Assembly (NCBI GenBank): GCA_024509875.1
Contig: JAMPIV010000581.1
Coordinates: 501,001 to 565,000 of the forward strand
Length of the DNA: 64,000 nt
Reading direction: 5' to 3'
Origin: Oreohelix idahoensis
Taxonomy: Eukaryota > Mollusca > Gastropoda > Stylommatophora > Oreohelicidae
The translations under genes and the position numbers were made by a program. Under the pieces are notes generated by a model that did not search any database, had not been told where the DNA came from, and saw only the letters and a list, made by a program, of their open reading frames with translations. How positions within the stretch are numbered: position 1 is the first letter of the stretch; every line of letters begins with the position of its first letter. This document shows positions 53,267 to 64,000 of this stretch, piece by piece.

Positions 53267-56200
53267 ATGTCTACATTAGAATACTTCATTATACAAGGGA
53301 AAGCCCTTGATAAAACTGGTCAACAATTAGAACAATGGGCAGTTGCTCAATATGACAAAGCATTAGCTGCAGAAGAGAGAAGAGCTATGGCAGAAGAGAA
53401 AAGATTAGCTGCAGAAGAAAGAAAAGCTATGGCGGAAGAGAAAAGATTAGAAAGAGAAGCTGAGGCTGCTGCTGAACAAAAGAAATTACAGATGCAGGTG
53501 GAGGAAAGGAGATTTGAAGCTGAACAAAAAAAATTAGAAAGAGAAGCTGCAGCTGAACAAAAAAATTAGAAAGAGAAGCTGCGGCTGAACAAAAAAGATT
53601 AGACAGTGAAGCTGAACAAAAAAGATTAGACAGGGAAGCTGAACAAAAAAGATTAGACAGGGAGGCTGAACAAAAAAGATTAGATGCTGAAGAGAAAAAA
53701 GCAATAAGAGAACATGAATTTGAGTTGGAGAAATTGAGATTGACAAGTATGAGTAATGTTAATCAGGCATCTAGTGGTAATGGTAAACCTTCTACTTACA
53801 AGGTTAAGGTTCCACCGTTCAATCAGTCCAGTGACGATATTACATTCTGGCTGGATAGATTTGAACGTTCTTGTCGTACACATAATGTGGATAAATCACA
53901 ATACGCTAATCAATTATCAGAAAACTTGAAAGGTGAATCTTTGACTAGATTATGCCTTGTAGGAGAAGCAGATAAGGATAATTATGATGTCATTAGGGCG
54001 GCTTTGATAAAAAAATATCAGCTAAGTGAGGAAGGCTATCGCCTTTTATTTAAGACGATGGTACCTGAGACGGGTGTAGAATTCTCAGAATTCACTGCAA
54101 AGGCACGTCTCACAGTTGATCGTTGGATTGAGCTTTCCAAAACAGAAAAAACGTATGAAGGACTTATGGATTTGTTGCTCAGAGATAAGATTATGTCATG
54201 TGTGAACAAACCTTTCCTTGAATTTATACATGAGCGTAAACCCAAATCTCTAAAAGAAATGGAAGAATATTGTTCCCAATATGTCACTGCACACCCCGAC
54301 GTGACTTTTGGCAACACTAAGATTAAGGAGAGTATGCCAGTTGCTTCAGCAACACCATACAATCCCAATTATTCACACAGATTTCAGGGACCTCAAAACA
54401 GATTTGATAAAAAAGGTAACCATAATAGTTATCAAAACCAAGGTAACCAATCATTTCAGGGTTCTTCTTCAAAGAACTGGAGACGACCTGATAGCTCTCG
54501 ACACAGGGGTGGTCATAATTATAGGAATTTCCGTAGAGGAAGTAATTATAGAAACTATCAGGGTTATCCGTCTTGGAGTCAACAAGATCATAATTACAGA
54601 GATACTCATTATAATGAATATGATAATGGTAACCAAGGGAACTATGACTCAAACCCAAATAGGGGTTACAATAGAGGTAACAATAACTACAGAGGTGATA
54701 ATAACCGAGGTAGATCTCAAAACAAAAGACATAAACCACATTTTCAGGCAAACTCTGTACAACAAGAGTCCCATGAAGCCTATAAACAGAGTAAAGATAA
54801 TAATGATGCTAGTAATATGGCATGTGCCGCTTTTGATTTTGGGAGAGCATCTCAGTGCCCCCAATGCAAAACGTTATTTGAGCCAACCACAGTGTCTACT
54901 TTAAGCTGTGGCCATCCTCTTCCTGCTCTTCCGGCATCAGTCGCGCATGATGGAAGAGGGTCTCTTGTCTTACATAAGGGTTTAGTGAATAACAATCCAG
55001 TCTCTGTGCTATTTGATTCTGGATGCACCACAATTGGTGTTAGGCAGTCACTCGTAGATCCTTCCCGTGCCACTGGACAAGTAGTCAAATGTGTAACATT
55101 TGGCGGCACATTAGAGAAATACTCTACTGCTATCATTAGGATTGCTACTCCTTTCTTTACGGGAGATGTACACGCATGTCTTCTTCCGAATCCGATCGCT
55201 GACCTCATCATCGGTCGCATTCATGGAGTCAAGGAATGCACTCCGCAACAAATTTCCACGTGGGAAAGGCAAAACATGCAGATTGCTAACGCTGTAGTCA
55301 CTAGAGCTCAGGCTCTTAATGTGCCTCAAACTTCATCTATTGAAGATAATGAAGTGCATAACCAAGATAATCCCTTGGTAATTTCTCGTGACTCGTTTAT
55401 AAAACAGCAAGAAGATGATCCCACTCTGAAGAAATTCTTCATTCTTGCAACTAAAGGTGATCCGAATAAGGACACAAGTCGTAAATCGTGGATTACAAAG
55501 AAGAATGGCGTACTTGTACGTATGGTTCAAGACTCCATTACGTCAAGTCATTCTCAAATCCTGGTTCCCAAGAATTTGAGAGTTAAAATTTTGCAGCACG
55601 CTCACGACTCTCAGTGTGCTGGACACATGGGTTTTTCCCGTACTAAGTCAAGAGTCCTTGCGGCTTTCTTTTGGCCATTGGTAAACAAGGACATACGTAT
55701 TTATTGTCGATCTTGTAAAGTATGTCAGGAAGTTAAATCCAAAGGTCCACGGCATGCTGCACCCATTCAGGCGGCGGACATTCCTATTCGGCCGTTTCAA
55801 AAAATGGCCATAGACATTATTGGTCCATTTAAGATCAAGTCTGCCAGAGGACATCAGTTTATCTTGACGTGTGTTGATATGTGCACACGTTGGCCAGAGG
55901 CTATTCCTCTGAAGAGCATTACTACTGCTGATATTGCAGATGCTCTTTGGCTTATATTTTCTCGTCTGGGGTTCCCCGGAGAGATATTGTCAGACCATGG
56001 CACCCAACTAATATCAGATACCATGTCTCAAGTAATGTCTACCCTGCAGATAGATAGATCTTTAAGTAGTATCTACCATCCAATGTCTAATGGTATGGTC
56101 GAACGCCTTAATAGAACACTTAAAAACTTACTGGGGAAGATAACTGAGGATCATCCTCAAGACTGGGACAGAGTTTTACCTGCGGCCCTCTTCGCTTACA

Positions 56201-58197
56201 GAGAGGTACCCAATGAACATACGGGATTTTCTCCCTTTGAACTCGTCTTTGGCGCGCGTCCGCGTGGCCCTATGTCGTTGCTTCACGATCTCATAACATC
56301 TGACAATATTGACGATGACACAAAGTCATCCTACGAATATGTCATCGCGTTGAGACAAAAAATTATCGAAGCATGCAAATTAGCAACTTCTTCTTCTGAA
56401 TTTGCGAAACAGAAGGCAAGGCAATTTGCCAATAAGAAGAGATGCTTACGACAACTTTGTCCTGGTGACAAAGCATTTGTATTACTACCTTGTAGGGAAA
56501 ACAGATTACTTATTTCTTGGAAAGGTCCGTACGATATAATATCGAAAATTTCCGATGTCGACTATATTGTCGATATTGATGGGAAGCATAAAACCTTCCA
56601 CATCAATATGCTTACTGAATTCCATGAACGTCCGGATTATTTGCAACCCATTTTCCAAGCAACGGACAATTCTCCAGTACAACATGGTCATTACTCATCA
56701 CTGTCCGTGATACAGGATGAGGAAACAAGTTTTTCAGATGTAAATCTTCCTCTTCCAATGATCCCACTTCATTCCAGTGAATCATGGAAGAACGTTACTG
56801 TCTCTCCTGATTTGTCTCTAGGAGAACAGCGACAAGTTTCAACTATGTTGCAAACATTTCAGGATGTACTCACTGACATCCCTGGACAAACGAATGTCAT
56901 TCAACATGACATTGTTCTAACTGACCATACTCCTATTAGGGTTAGACCTTATCCTATACCTATACATTTTCAAGCACAGGTCGAGAAAGAGTTGGATGAG
57001 ATGATAGATTTGAAAATAATCGAACCATCCACCTCTGCATATTCTTCGCCGATGGTTATTGTGCGTAAAAAAGACAATAACATACGTCTTTGCGTTGACT
57101 ATCGAAAATTGAATCAAGTAACGAAGTTCGATGCCGAACCTATGCCTTTACTGGAAGAGCTACTTACTCGACTCTCCAAATCTCATTTTTTCACTAAACT
57201 TGATTTGTCTAAAGGATATTGGCAAGTTCCTTTATCTGAACGCGCCAAACCTCTCACGGCTTTTTCAACACCTAGAGGTTTGTTCCAATGGAATTTTATG
57301 CCTTTCGGTCTTATGAACGCACCAGCTACGTTCGTACGCATGATGCGCCGAATCCTATCTTATCGGTCAGATGTCATTGCATATCTAGACGACATCTGTC
57401 TTTTCAGCGATACTTGGGAAGATCACTATTCAGGGTTAGATGAATTGCTGTCTACTTTGCGTGAGCACAACCTGACAGCGAAACCCTCTAAAGCCTATAT
57501 TGGTTTTAGCGAAATTTCTTTCCTAGGCCACCGAGTTGGTCATGGTTTCCTAAAGACAGAGGACCATAATACTAGTAAGATACTTAACATCTCAATCCCT
57601 AAGACTAAAAAACAGGTGAGAAGTCTGTTAGGTCTTATTCAATTTTATGGCAGATTCATTCAGAATCTATCCTCTATCATGGCACCTCTCTCAACACTTC
57701 TAAAGAAAGGTTCGCCTAATGTGGTCCACTGGTCTCAGGAATGCCAATGCTCTCTGGATAAGATTAAAACATTGTTTTCAACACCACCTATTTTAGTGCT
57801 ACCCACTAAAGATAAGACATTCGTTCTTCGTAGTGACGCTTCATCCACTGGGATTGGAGCGGCACTAATGCAAGAGTACTCTGGAACTCTGCATCCTGTA
57901 ATGTATATTTCCAGAAAACTTAATGCGGCAGAAAGGAATTATTCGGTTTTAGACCGTGAGCTATTAGCTATGGTTTGGTCGATCCTCAAACTACAGAGAT
58001 TCCTTCTAGGCGCACATTTCATAGTAGAAACCGACCAAAAAGCTCTTACTGCTATACAGAGTAAGAATTTGAAGAGCTCGAGGTCTACTCGATATGCAAT
58101 TGCTCTTCAACCTTTTCATTTCTCTGTGCGAGCTATTCGTGGATCAGATAATGTGATGGCAGACATTCTGTCAAGATGCCCACATGATTCCACATAA
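53267..58197 (+). CDS. gag-pol: element C1 Gag-PR-INT-RT-RNase H polyprotein (one frame break)
   Basis: ATG 53267 opens a coiled-coil Gag that leaves frame at the A-run 53559-53565 (seven A where the preceding unit has eight). The rest is one 1,490-codon frame counted here from 53725. Landmarks: CPQC zinc-like cluster from C378; protease DSG at 431-433; integrase HHCC ending CRSCKVC; integrase catalytic D697, D757 and E793 (a D35E spacing); GPY/F module; RT KLDLSKG with D1160 and YLDD at 1220-1223; RNase H D1371, E1412, D1437 and D1480. All catalytic residues are present. Integrase before RT is the Gmr1-type order. There is no chromodomain and no envelope gene. Apart from the A-run this copy looks capable of coding for every enzyme. 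Confidence 0.95.
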
Positions 58198-58683
58198 CTA
58201 TTAGGGCTTAGACTTCTTGATATGTCTAGTTCTATAGTAGTTCCTTTTCTATATCATGATAGATACACATTTGTAATTTAATAATATAATGATTGTATCA
58301 CTACATAGCGGTTCATGGATGTTTATTCACCGCTGTGCTTTGATGATTTTTTCTTCATAAATCATAAATTAAGATATCTAAAGCGAAATGATGATATGAA
58401 TTTTTTAGGCATTGTGTAATTGCCAGAATTGTATTATACTTTGATGACACCTTCCTGGAAAAATATACTTGTAGAGAAATAATTTCTCTCAGTTTATGAG
58501 ACACATTCTCACTAGTCGCTCCATAAGTCGACTTAGCCTCATATTAGGCGTTATAGGTATTCCTGATATTTTCATCTGCGCATTATTCATGCGTTGTGAG
58601 CCTATTGTACGTTGCTCCTAGATGTATTTCAAAAAAAAAAAAAAAATGTTCCATTTTTTTTTTCCCGGGAGGTGTGGTAAGAC
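58198..58683 (+). other. element C1 3' region and PPT
   Basis: Non-coding, with A- and T-runs near 58631-58662. CCCGGGAGGTGTGGTAAGAC at 58664-58683 directly precedes LTR2 and matches the PPT region of B. Confidence 0.75.
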
Positions 58684-60161
58684 TGTTACGTGCAGTCTTT
58701 GATATCTTACAATATTATACATAGGTAATTTTTTAGTGCTTAAGGGAAAGTCATTATTGAGTTACTTCCCTTGAAAGTTGTGCCATCTCGTCGATCAAAC
58801 TCCGCGGATAAATCCATTTTACTGCGATTTATTCGTTGTTTGGGTAATAATAGATTGTTCTTGCTTCAGAATATCTATGGCCTGAATTTATGTGTATTGT
58901 TTGTCTGAGTAGGACGAGTCTGTCTTATATCTGTATATCTTTACATATCTAAGTCGAACTATATGTTCTGTTGTCTCTAGAGAGGTCAAAGGCTATTCGG
59001 CGGATGTGTCGCTAGAGTGTGGTGTGATTTGGCTTCGTCCTGATAGGGACTGTGTGTTTCCTATGTCGGCCTGTCGCCGGGAAAAAAGTGATCTCAGTAT
59101 TTGTGGGGAAAGTGATAGTCGTCTAAACCTATCGTGTATGCTTTACCCCAGTGTTTATTCATATTGCCAAGGAATGGCAGTTTCATATTCCCTCTACCAA
59201 GGTAATCAAAGATACTCTTATGAACTCTCGATCGAAGCCACCATTTTCGATAGTTACGATTTGAATGTCTAAGAGAATATATTTGACTCGATGAAAACGA
59301 CTTCGATTCCTAGCAGCACTATATCCTGTAGATTGCAGTCAATTGTTCATGATCAAATCTACAGAGCAATGCAATGTTTTATGAATGACTAACTTTAGGA
59401 CAGATTCATTATCTGCATCCAAACGTGAGTGACAGTTCACGAGTGAAGCCATCTTGGAACCAAAACATGTAGCGACTTTCAAGAAGAGAAAGGGGATGCC
59501 CGTATTATCGCTTGTTTAGTCCAGAGATCACTGCTACACATGAGAACCCGTTATTAGCGGTTCAATATTATTATATGAAAAAAATATGTGCTGAACATTA
59601 TGTTGAAGAATCGTCGCTAGACGAGATTAGGTTTAGAAGCCATCTGAAATATTGTTTATAAGCTGACGTGCTCAGTCAGTGAAGTCAGATGATATATGTA
59701 TGGGCGATACTGAGTGCTTGGCTACTGACAGTCCATTATACACTTATTCTACATGAGTGCCCATGTAACATTGCAAGACCATTTATCCACTGTACTATGA
59801 TGTATTATGCCAACCTGTGATTTGTCACTATCTGTGCTGTCGAGTGTGTACGTCCAATTAAACTTTAGAAAAGGTACACAGTCGTTGGTGTCGATGACTT
59901 CCAGTCATACATGAGTGTGAGAAAAGAACATTTGTCAACAACACGAACCCTTATCATCATTCGCACATTGTACACTCAATCCATGTCTACACACCACTGC
60001 GTAGGTCAAGTTGACATTCCATACACTACAGTGGAGCAAACAACACCATAGAGATCTTATCAACTGATGATGATGATGATGTCTGCTTCCATCCACTTAT
60101 ATCTATCTTTTGGTGGATATCATTAACGGGAATAAAAATCCAACATTATCCAACTTTATCA
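58684..60161 (+). repeat. element C LTR2 (shared central LTR)
   Basis: 1,478 bp. It differs from LTR1 by an extra A in two A-runs (near 59084 and 59581) and a two-base shortening near 60148, so the total length is equal. It serves both as 3' LTR of C1 and 5' LTR of C2. Confidence 0.95.
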
Positions 60162-61252
60162 ACTGGTGGACCAGCTTTCTGGGTTTGACCTCGCAGAAGT
60201 TCAGAAGTCAACAGATTACCGATACCAGACACACTTGCAGTATTGGTTTGCTCTTTGTCAACACTTCGTCACGTGACCTGTCAAGTGAATGCAGTATGTA
60301 GGCCAGCGTTGTTGACAGTTTTACATTAGACATTACAGAGTTTCACAGAACAGTTGGATCAATTCTTGTCAATGTTAACAGGAAGACAGTATTTGTGTAC
60401 TAAGAAGTCCTATTTTCATCGATGGATCTTCTTGTTTTCCATATATGAACTTTAATATTTAAGGCCAGAATGTTTAATTGAATAAAGTGGCAGTTTGTTT
60501 ATTTTCATAAAAATAACTTTGCCATTACTGTAAAACTGAGCCTATTTTGCAACACATACTATCATACACATAATTTATATATATTTATGTTTACATGTTA
60601 TTTGTTTGTATAGTATGTTAGTTTCTATGTCAGCGGGTTGTGTTTAAGGTTGGGCGGCGTCCTCACAACAGAATATCCCACGTCATAGAGGGTCCGTTGT
60701 GGGCGTTTTATATAGGTGCAATTTTCTTGATTGAAAATTTGCTGCGACAACTGTTGCTTTTGTGTTAGCTGTGAAGACTGTAATTATTGTTATTTTTGTA
60801 ATATTTCTTTGTTCTTTAGTTTTGTTTTGAGTTGTTTGTAATTTGTTGGTCTACTCTTTTCTATCTTTCAGTTCTATTCACAATTTGTATTCATATATTG
60901 TGACGTCATTGGTGTTGTTATTCTTTGCAGATTCAGTGATTATTTTCATTGATTTCCCTATTTGATTTATTTTGATTTCTGCAAACGTTCTTGTATTGTC
61001 AGTCCTATTTGTACTTTATGTATTCTGTTGGTTGACATATGTTTTATATAGGTATATTTCATAAGACACAATTGCCTGTGCACTGCACTTGGATTATGGT
61101 ATAGACCAGTACCTGATTATTATTACTATTATACAAGACCTTATTAAAGGCTTGTGACCCACAGATATTGGGATAGTATACTGATTAATCAAGTCATTAA
61201 GAACTTGTGGTATTATTATTATTTCAGGTGATTAGTATTATTGTTAGACACC
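60162..61252 (+). other. element C2 leader
   Basis: PBS at 60164-60181. Compared with C1 a 22-base stretch (around CGTTTCCTGTGGCTGATACG) is missing near 60228; otherwise it is nearly the same. Confidence 0.75.
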
Positions 61253-64000
61253 ATGTCTACATTAGAATACTTCATTATACAAGGGAAAGCCCTTGATAAA
61301 ACTGGTCAACAATTAGAACAATGGGCAGTTGCTCAATATGACAAAGCATTAGCTGCAGAAGAGAGAAGAGCTATGGCAGAAGAGAAAAGATTAGCTGCAG
61401 AAGAAAGAAAAGCTATGGCGGAAGAGAAAAGATTAGAAAGAGAAGCTGAGGCTGCTGCTGAACAAAAGAAATTACAGATGCAGGTGGAGGAAAGGAGATT
61501 TGAAGCTGAACAAAAAAAATTAGAAAGAGAAGCTGAACAAAAAAAAAAAGAGAAGCTGCGGCTGAACAAAAAAGATTAGACAGTGAAGCTGAACAAAAAA
61601 GATTAGACAGGGAAGCTGAACAAAAAAGATTAGACAGGGAGGCTGAACAAAAAAGATTAGATGCTGAAGAGAAAAAAGCAATAAGAGAACATGAATTTTG
61701 AGTTGGAGAAATTGAGATTGACAAGTATGAGTAATGTTAATCAGGCATCTAGTGGTAATGGTAAACCTTCTACTTACAAGGTTAAGGTTCCACCGTTCAA
61801 TCAGTCCAGTGACGATATTACATTCTGGCTGGATAGATTTGAACGTTCTTGTCGTACACATAATGTGGATAAATCACAATACGCTAATCAATTATCAGAA
61901 AACTTGAAAGGTGAATCTTTGACTAGATTATGCCTTGTAGGAGAAGCAGATAAGGATAATTATGATGTCATTAGGGCGGCTTTGATAAAAAAATATCAGC
62001 TAAGTGAGGAAGGCTATCGCCTTTTATTTAAGACGATGGTACCTGAGACGGGTGTAGAATTCTCAGAATTCACTGCAAAGGCACGTCTCACAGTTGATCG
62101 TTGGATTGAGCTTTCCAAAACAGAAAAAACGTATGAAGGACTTATGGATTTGTTGCTCAGAGATAAGATTATGTCATGTGTGAACAAACCTTTCCTTGAA
62201 TTTATACATGAGCGTAAACCCAAATCTCTAAAAGAAATGGAAGAATATTGTTCCCAATATGTCACTGCACACCCCGACGTGACTTTTGGCAACACTAAGA
62301 TTAAGGAGAGTATGCCAGTTGCTTCAGCAACACCATACAATCCCAATTATTCACACAGATTTCAGGGACCTCAAAACAGATTTGATAAAAAAGGTAACCA
62401 TAATAGTTATCAAAACCAAGGTAACCAATCATTTCAGGGTTCTTCTTCAAAGAACTGGAGACGACCTGATAGCTCTCGACACAGGGGTGGTCATAATTAT
62501 AGGAATTTCCGTAGAGGAAGTAATTATAGAAACTATCAGGGTTATCCGTCTTGGAGTCAACAAGATCATAATTACAGAGATACTCATTATAATGAATATG
62601 ATAATGGTAACCAAGGGAACTATGACTCAAACCCAAATAGGGGTTACAATAGAGGTAACAATAACTACAGAGGTGATAATAACCGAGGTAGATCTCAAAA
62701 CAAAAGACATAAACCACATTTTCAGGCAAACTCTGTACAACAAGAGTCCCATGAAGCCTATAAACAGAGTAAAGATAATAATGATGCTAGTAATATGGCA
62801 TGTGCCGCTTTTGATTTTGGGAGAGCATCTCAGTGCCCCCAATGCAAAACGTTATTTGAGCCAACCACAGTGTCTACTTTAAGCTGTGGCCATCCTCTTC
62901 CTGCTCTTCCGGCATCAGTCGCGCATGATGGAAGAGGGTCTCTTGTCTTACATAAGGGTTTAGTGAATAACAATCCAGTCTCTGTGCTATTTGATTCTGG
63001 ATGCACCACAATTGGTGTTAGGCAGTCACTCGTAGATCCTTCCCGTGCCACTGGACAAGTAGTCAAATGTGTAACATTTGGCGGCACATTAGAGAAATAC
63101 TCTACTGCTATCATTAGGATTGCTACTCCTTTCTTTACGGGAGATGTACACGCATGTCTTCTTCCGAATCCGATCGCTGACCTCATCATCGGTCGCATTC
63201 ATGGAGTCAAGGAATGCACTCCGCAACAAATTTCCACGTGGGAAAGGCAAAACATGCAGATTGCTAACGCTGTAGTCACTAGAGCTCAGGCTCTTAATGT
63301 GCCTCAAACTTCATCTATTGAAGATAATGAAGTGCATAACCAAGATAATCCCTTGGTAATTTCTCGTGACTCGTTTATAAAACAGCAAGAAGATGATCCC
63401 ACTCTGAAGAAATTCTTCATTCTTGCAACTAAAGGTGATCCGAATAAGGACACAAGTCGTAAATCGTGGATTACAAAGAAGAATGGCGTACTTGTACGTA
63501 TGGTTCAAGACTCCATTACGTCAAGTCATTCTCAAATCCTGGTTCCCAAGAATTTGAGAGTTAAAATTTTGCAGCACGCTCACGACTCTCAGTGTGCTGG
63601 ACACATGGGTTTTTCCCGTACTAAGTCAAGAGTCCTTGCGGCTTTCTTTTGGCCATTGGTAAACAAGGACATACGTATTTATTGTCGATCTTGTAAAGTA
63701 TGTCAGGAAGTTAAATCCAAAGGTCCACGGCATGCTGCACCCATTCAGGCGGCGGACATTCCTATTCGGCCGTTTCAAAAAATGGCCATAGACATTATTG
63801 GTCCATTTAAGATCAAGTCTGCCAGAGGACATCAGTTTATCTTGACGTGTGTTGATATGTGCACACGTTGGCCAGAGGCTATTCCTCTGAAGAGCATTAC
63901 TACTGCTGATATTGCAGATGCTCTTTGGCTTATATTTTCTCGTCTGGGGTTCCCCGGAGAGATATTGTCAGACCATGGCACCCAACTAATATCAGATACC
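61253..64000 (+). CDS. gag-pol: element C2 Gag-PR-INT, frameshifted, cut by window end
   Basis: ATG 61253 opens the same Gag as C1. The coiled-coil repeat region carries an 11-A run (61539-61549) with loss of neighbouring bases, and the frame ends at TAG near 61577. A T-run of four (61696-61699; three in C1) shifts frame again. From about 61700 the reading frame matches C1 through capsid, basic tail, zinc-like cluster, DSG protease, HHCC and the first two integrase aspartates, with no stop before the window end. RT and RNase H would lie beyond. Both changes are in homopolymers. Confidence 0.88.
61440..61690 (+). repeat. coding repeats in element C2 gag
   Basis: The same 27-30-bp units (GCTGAACAAAAAAGATTAGA) as in B (20466-20775) and C1 (53500-53690), here in a different number and with a homopolymer disruption. 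Confidence 0.75.

Larger units (their letters stand above)
50676..64000 (+). mobile_element. tandem LTR retrotransposon array C (LTR-int-LTR-int)
   Basis: Same family as element B. LTR1 50676-52153, internal region 1 52154-58683, LTR2 58684-60161, internal region 2 60162 to the window end, cut within integrase. The two internal regions share one central LTR and are almost identical, with a spacing of 8,008 bp between LTR starts. Such an array arises by recombination between LTRs of sister copies or by unequal exchange, or falsely by assembly. The left flank (CTCAC) lies in the LINE relic; the right end and TSD are outside the window. Confidence 0.93.

Noticed and set aside
53725..53751. Start of the C1 polyprotein at 53725
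   Set aside because: This is only the first possible start codon after the A-run frame break; the natural ATG is 53267, as in B.

Overview
The window is animal genomic DNA and is mostly made of transposable elements. It is AT-rich, has no bacterial-style gene packing, and carries Ty3/gypsy-type LTR retrotransposons, 5'-truncated LINEs, tRNA-derived SINEs, Tc1/mariner, Sailor-like, hAT and Helitron remnants, and two short exons with good splice sites. The repertoire, together with expanded EGF-repeat exons, suggests a marine invertebrate, perhaps a mollusc or other lophotrochozoan. That placement is inference; nothing here fixes the species.

Layout. 1-790: eroded Helitron Rep fragment. 1230-1475: AT microsatellite beside a mariner HTH fragment. 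1790-3134 (minus): decayed gag-protease of an LTR element with its primer-binding site, probably followed by its LTR up to about 4600. 4601-13627 (plus): LTR element A with two 2.4 kb LTRs, PBS, polypurine tract, Gag ORF and an INT-C-terminus/RT/RNase H ORF. 14073-23459 (minus): complete LTR element B with 5-bp target duplications. 23465-50670: a mosaic of SINEs, LINE pieces, a Tc1 element, a Sailor-like transposase, an hAT element with 8-bp target duplications, minisatellites and a large inverted repeat. 50676-64000 (plus): element C, same family as B, as a tandem LTR-internal-LTR-internal array that runs off the window and is inserted in an old LINE.

The only host gene evidence is two minus-strand exons (47700-47831 and 30031-30165). 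Each encodes one eight-cysteine EGF-like repeat with identical cysteine spacing, AG/GT borders and phase 1-1 symmetry. They fit one multi-EGF (MEGF/scavenger-receptor-like) gene whose intron holds much of the middle of the window.

The most interesting elements are A, B and C. In all of them the integrase lies before the reverse transcriptase (Gag-PR-INT-RT-RNase H), the Ty1/copia-like order known in Ty3/gypsy elements of the Gmr1 clade. Their Gags begin with a long charged coiled coil built of short tandem repeats whose number differs between copies. A looks recently inserted (near-identical LTRs) although protease and the integrase catalytic core are missing, and its very long LTRs contain two exon-like coding stretches of unknown origin. 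I saw no CRISPR array, operon, rRNA or functional tRNA gene.
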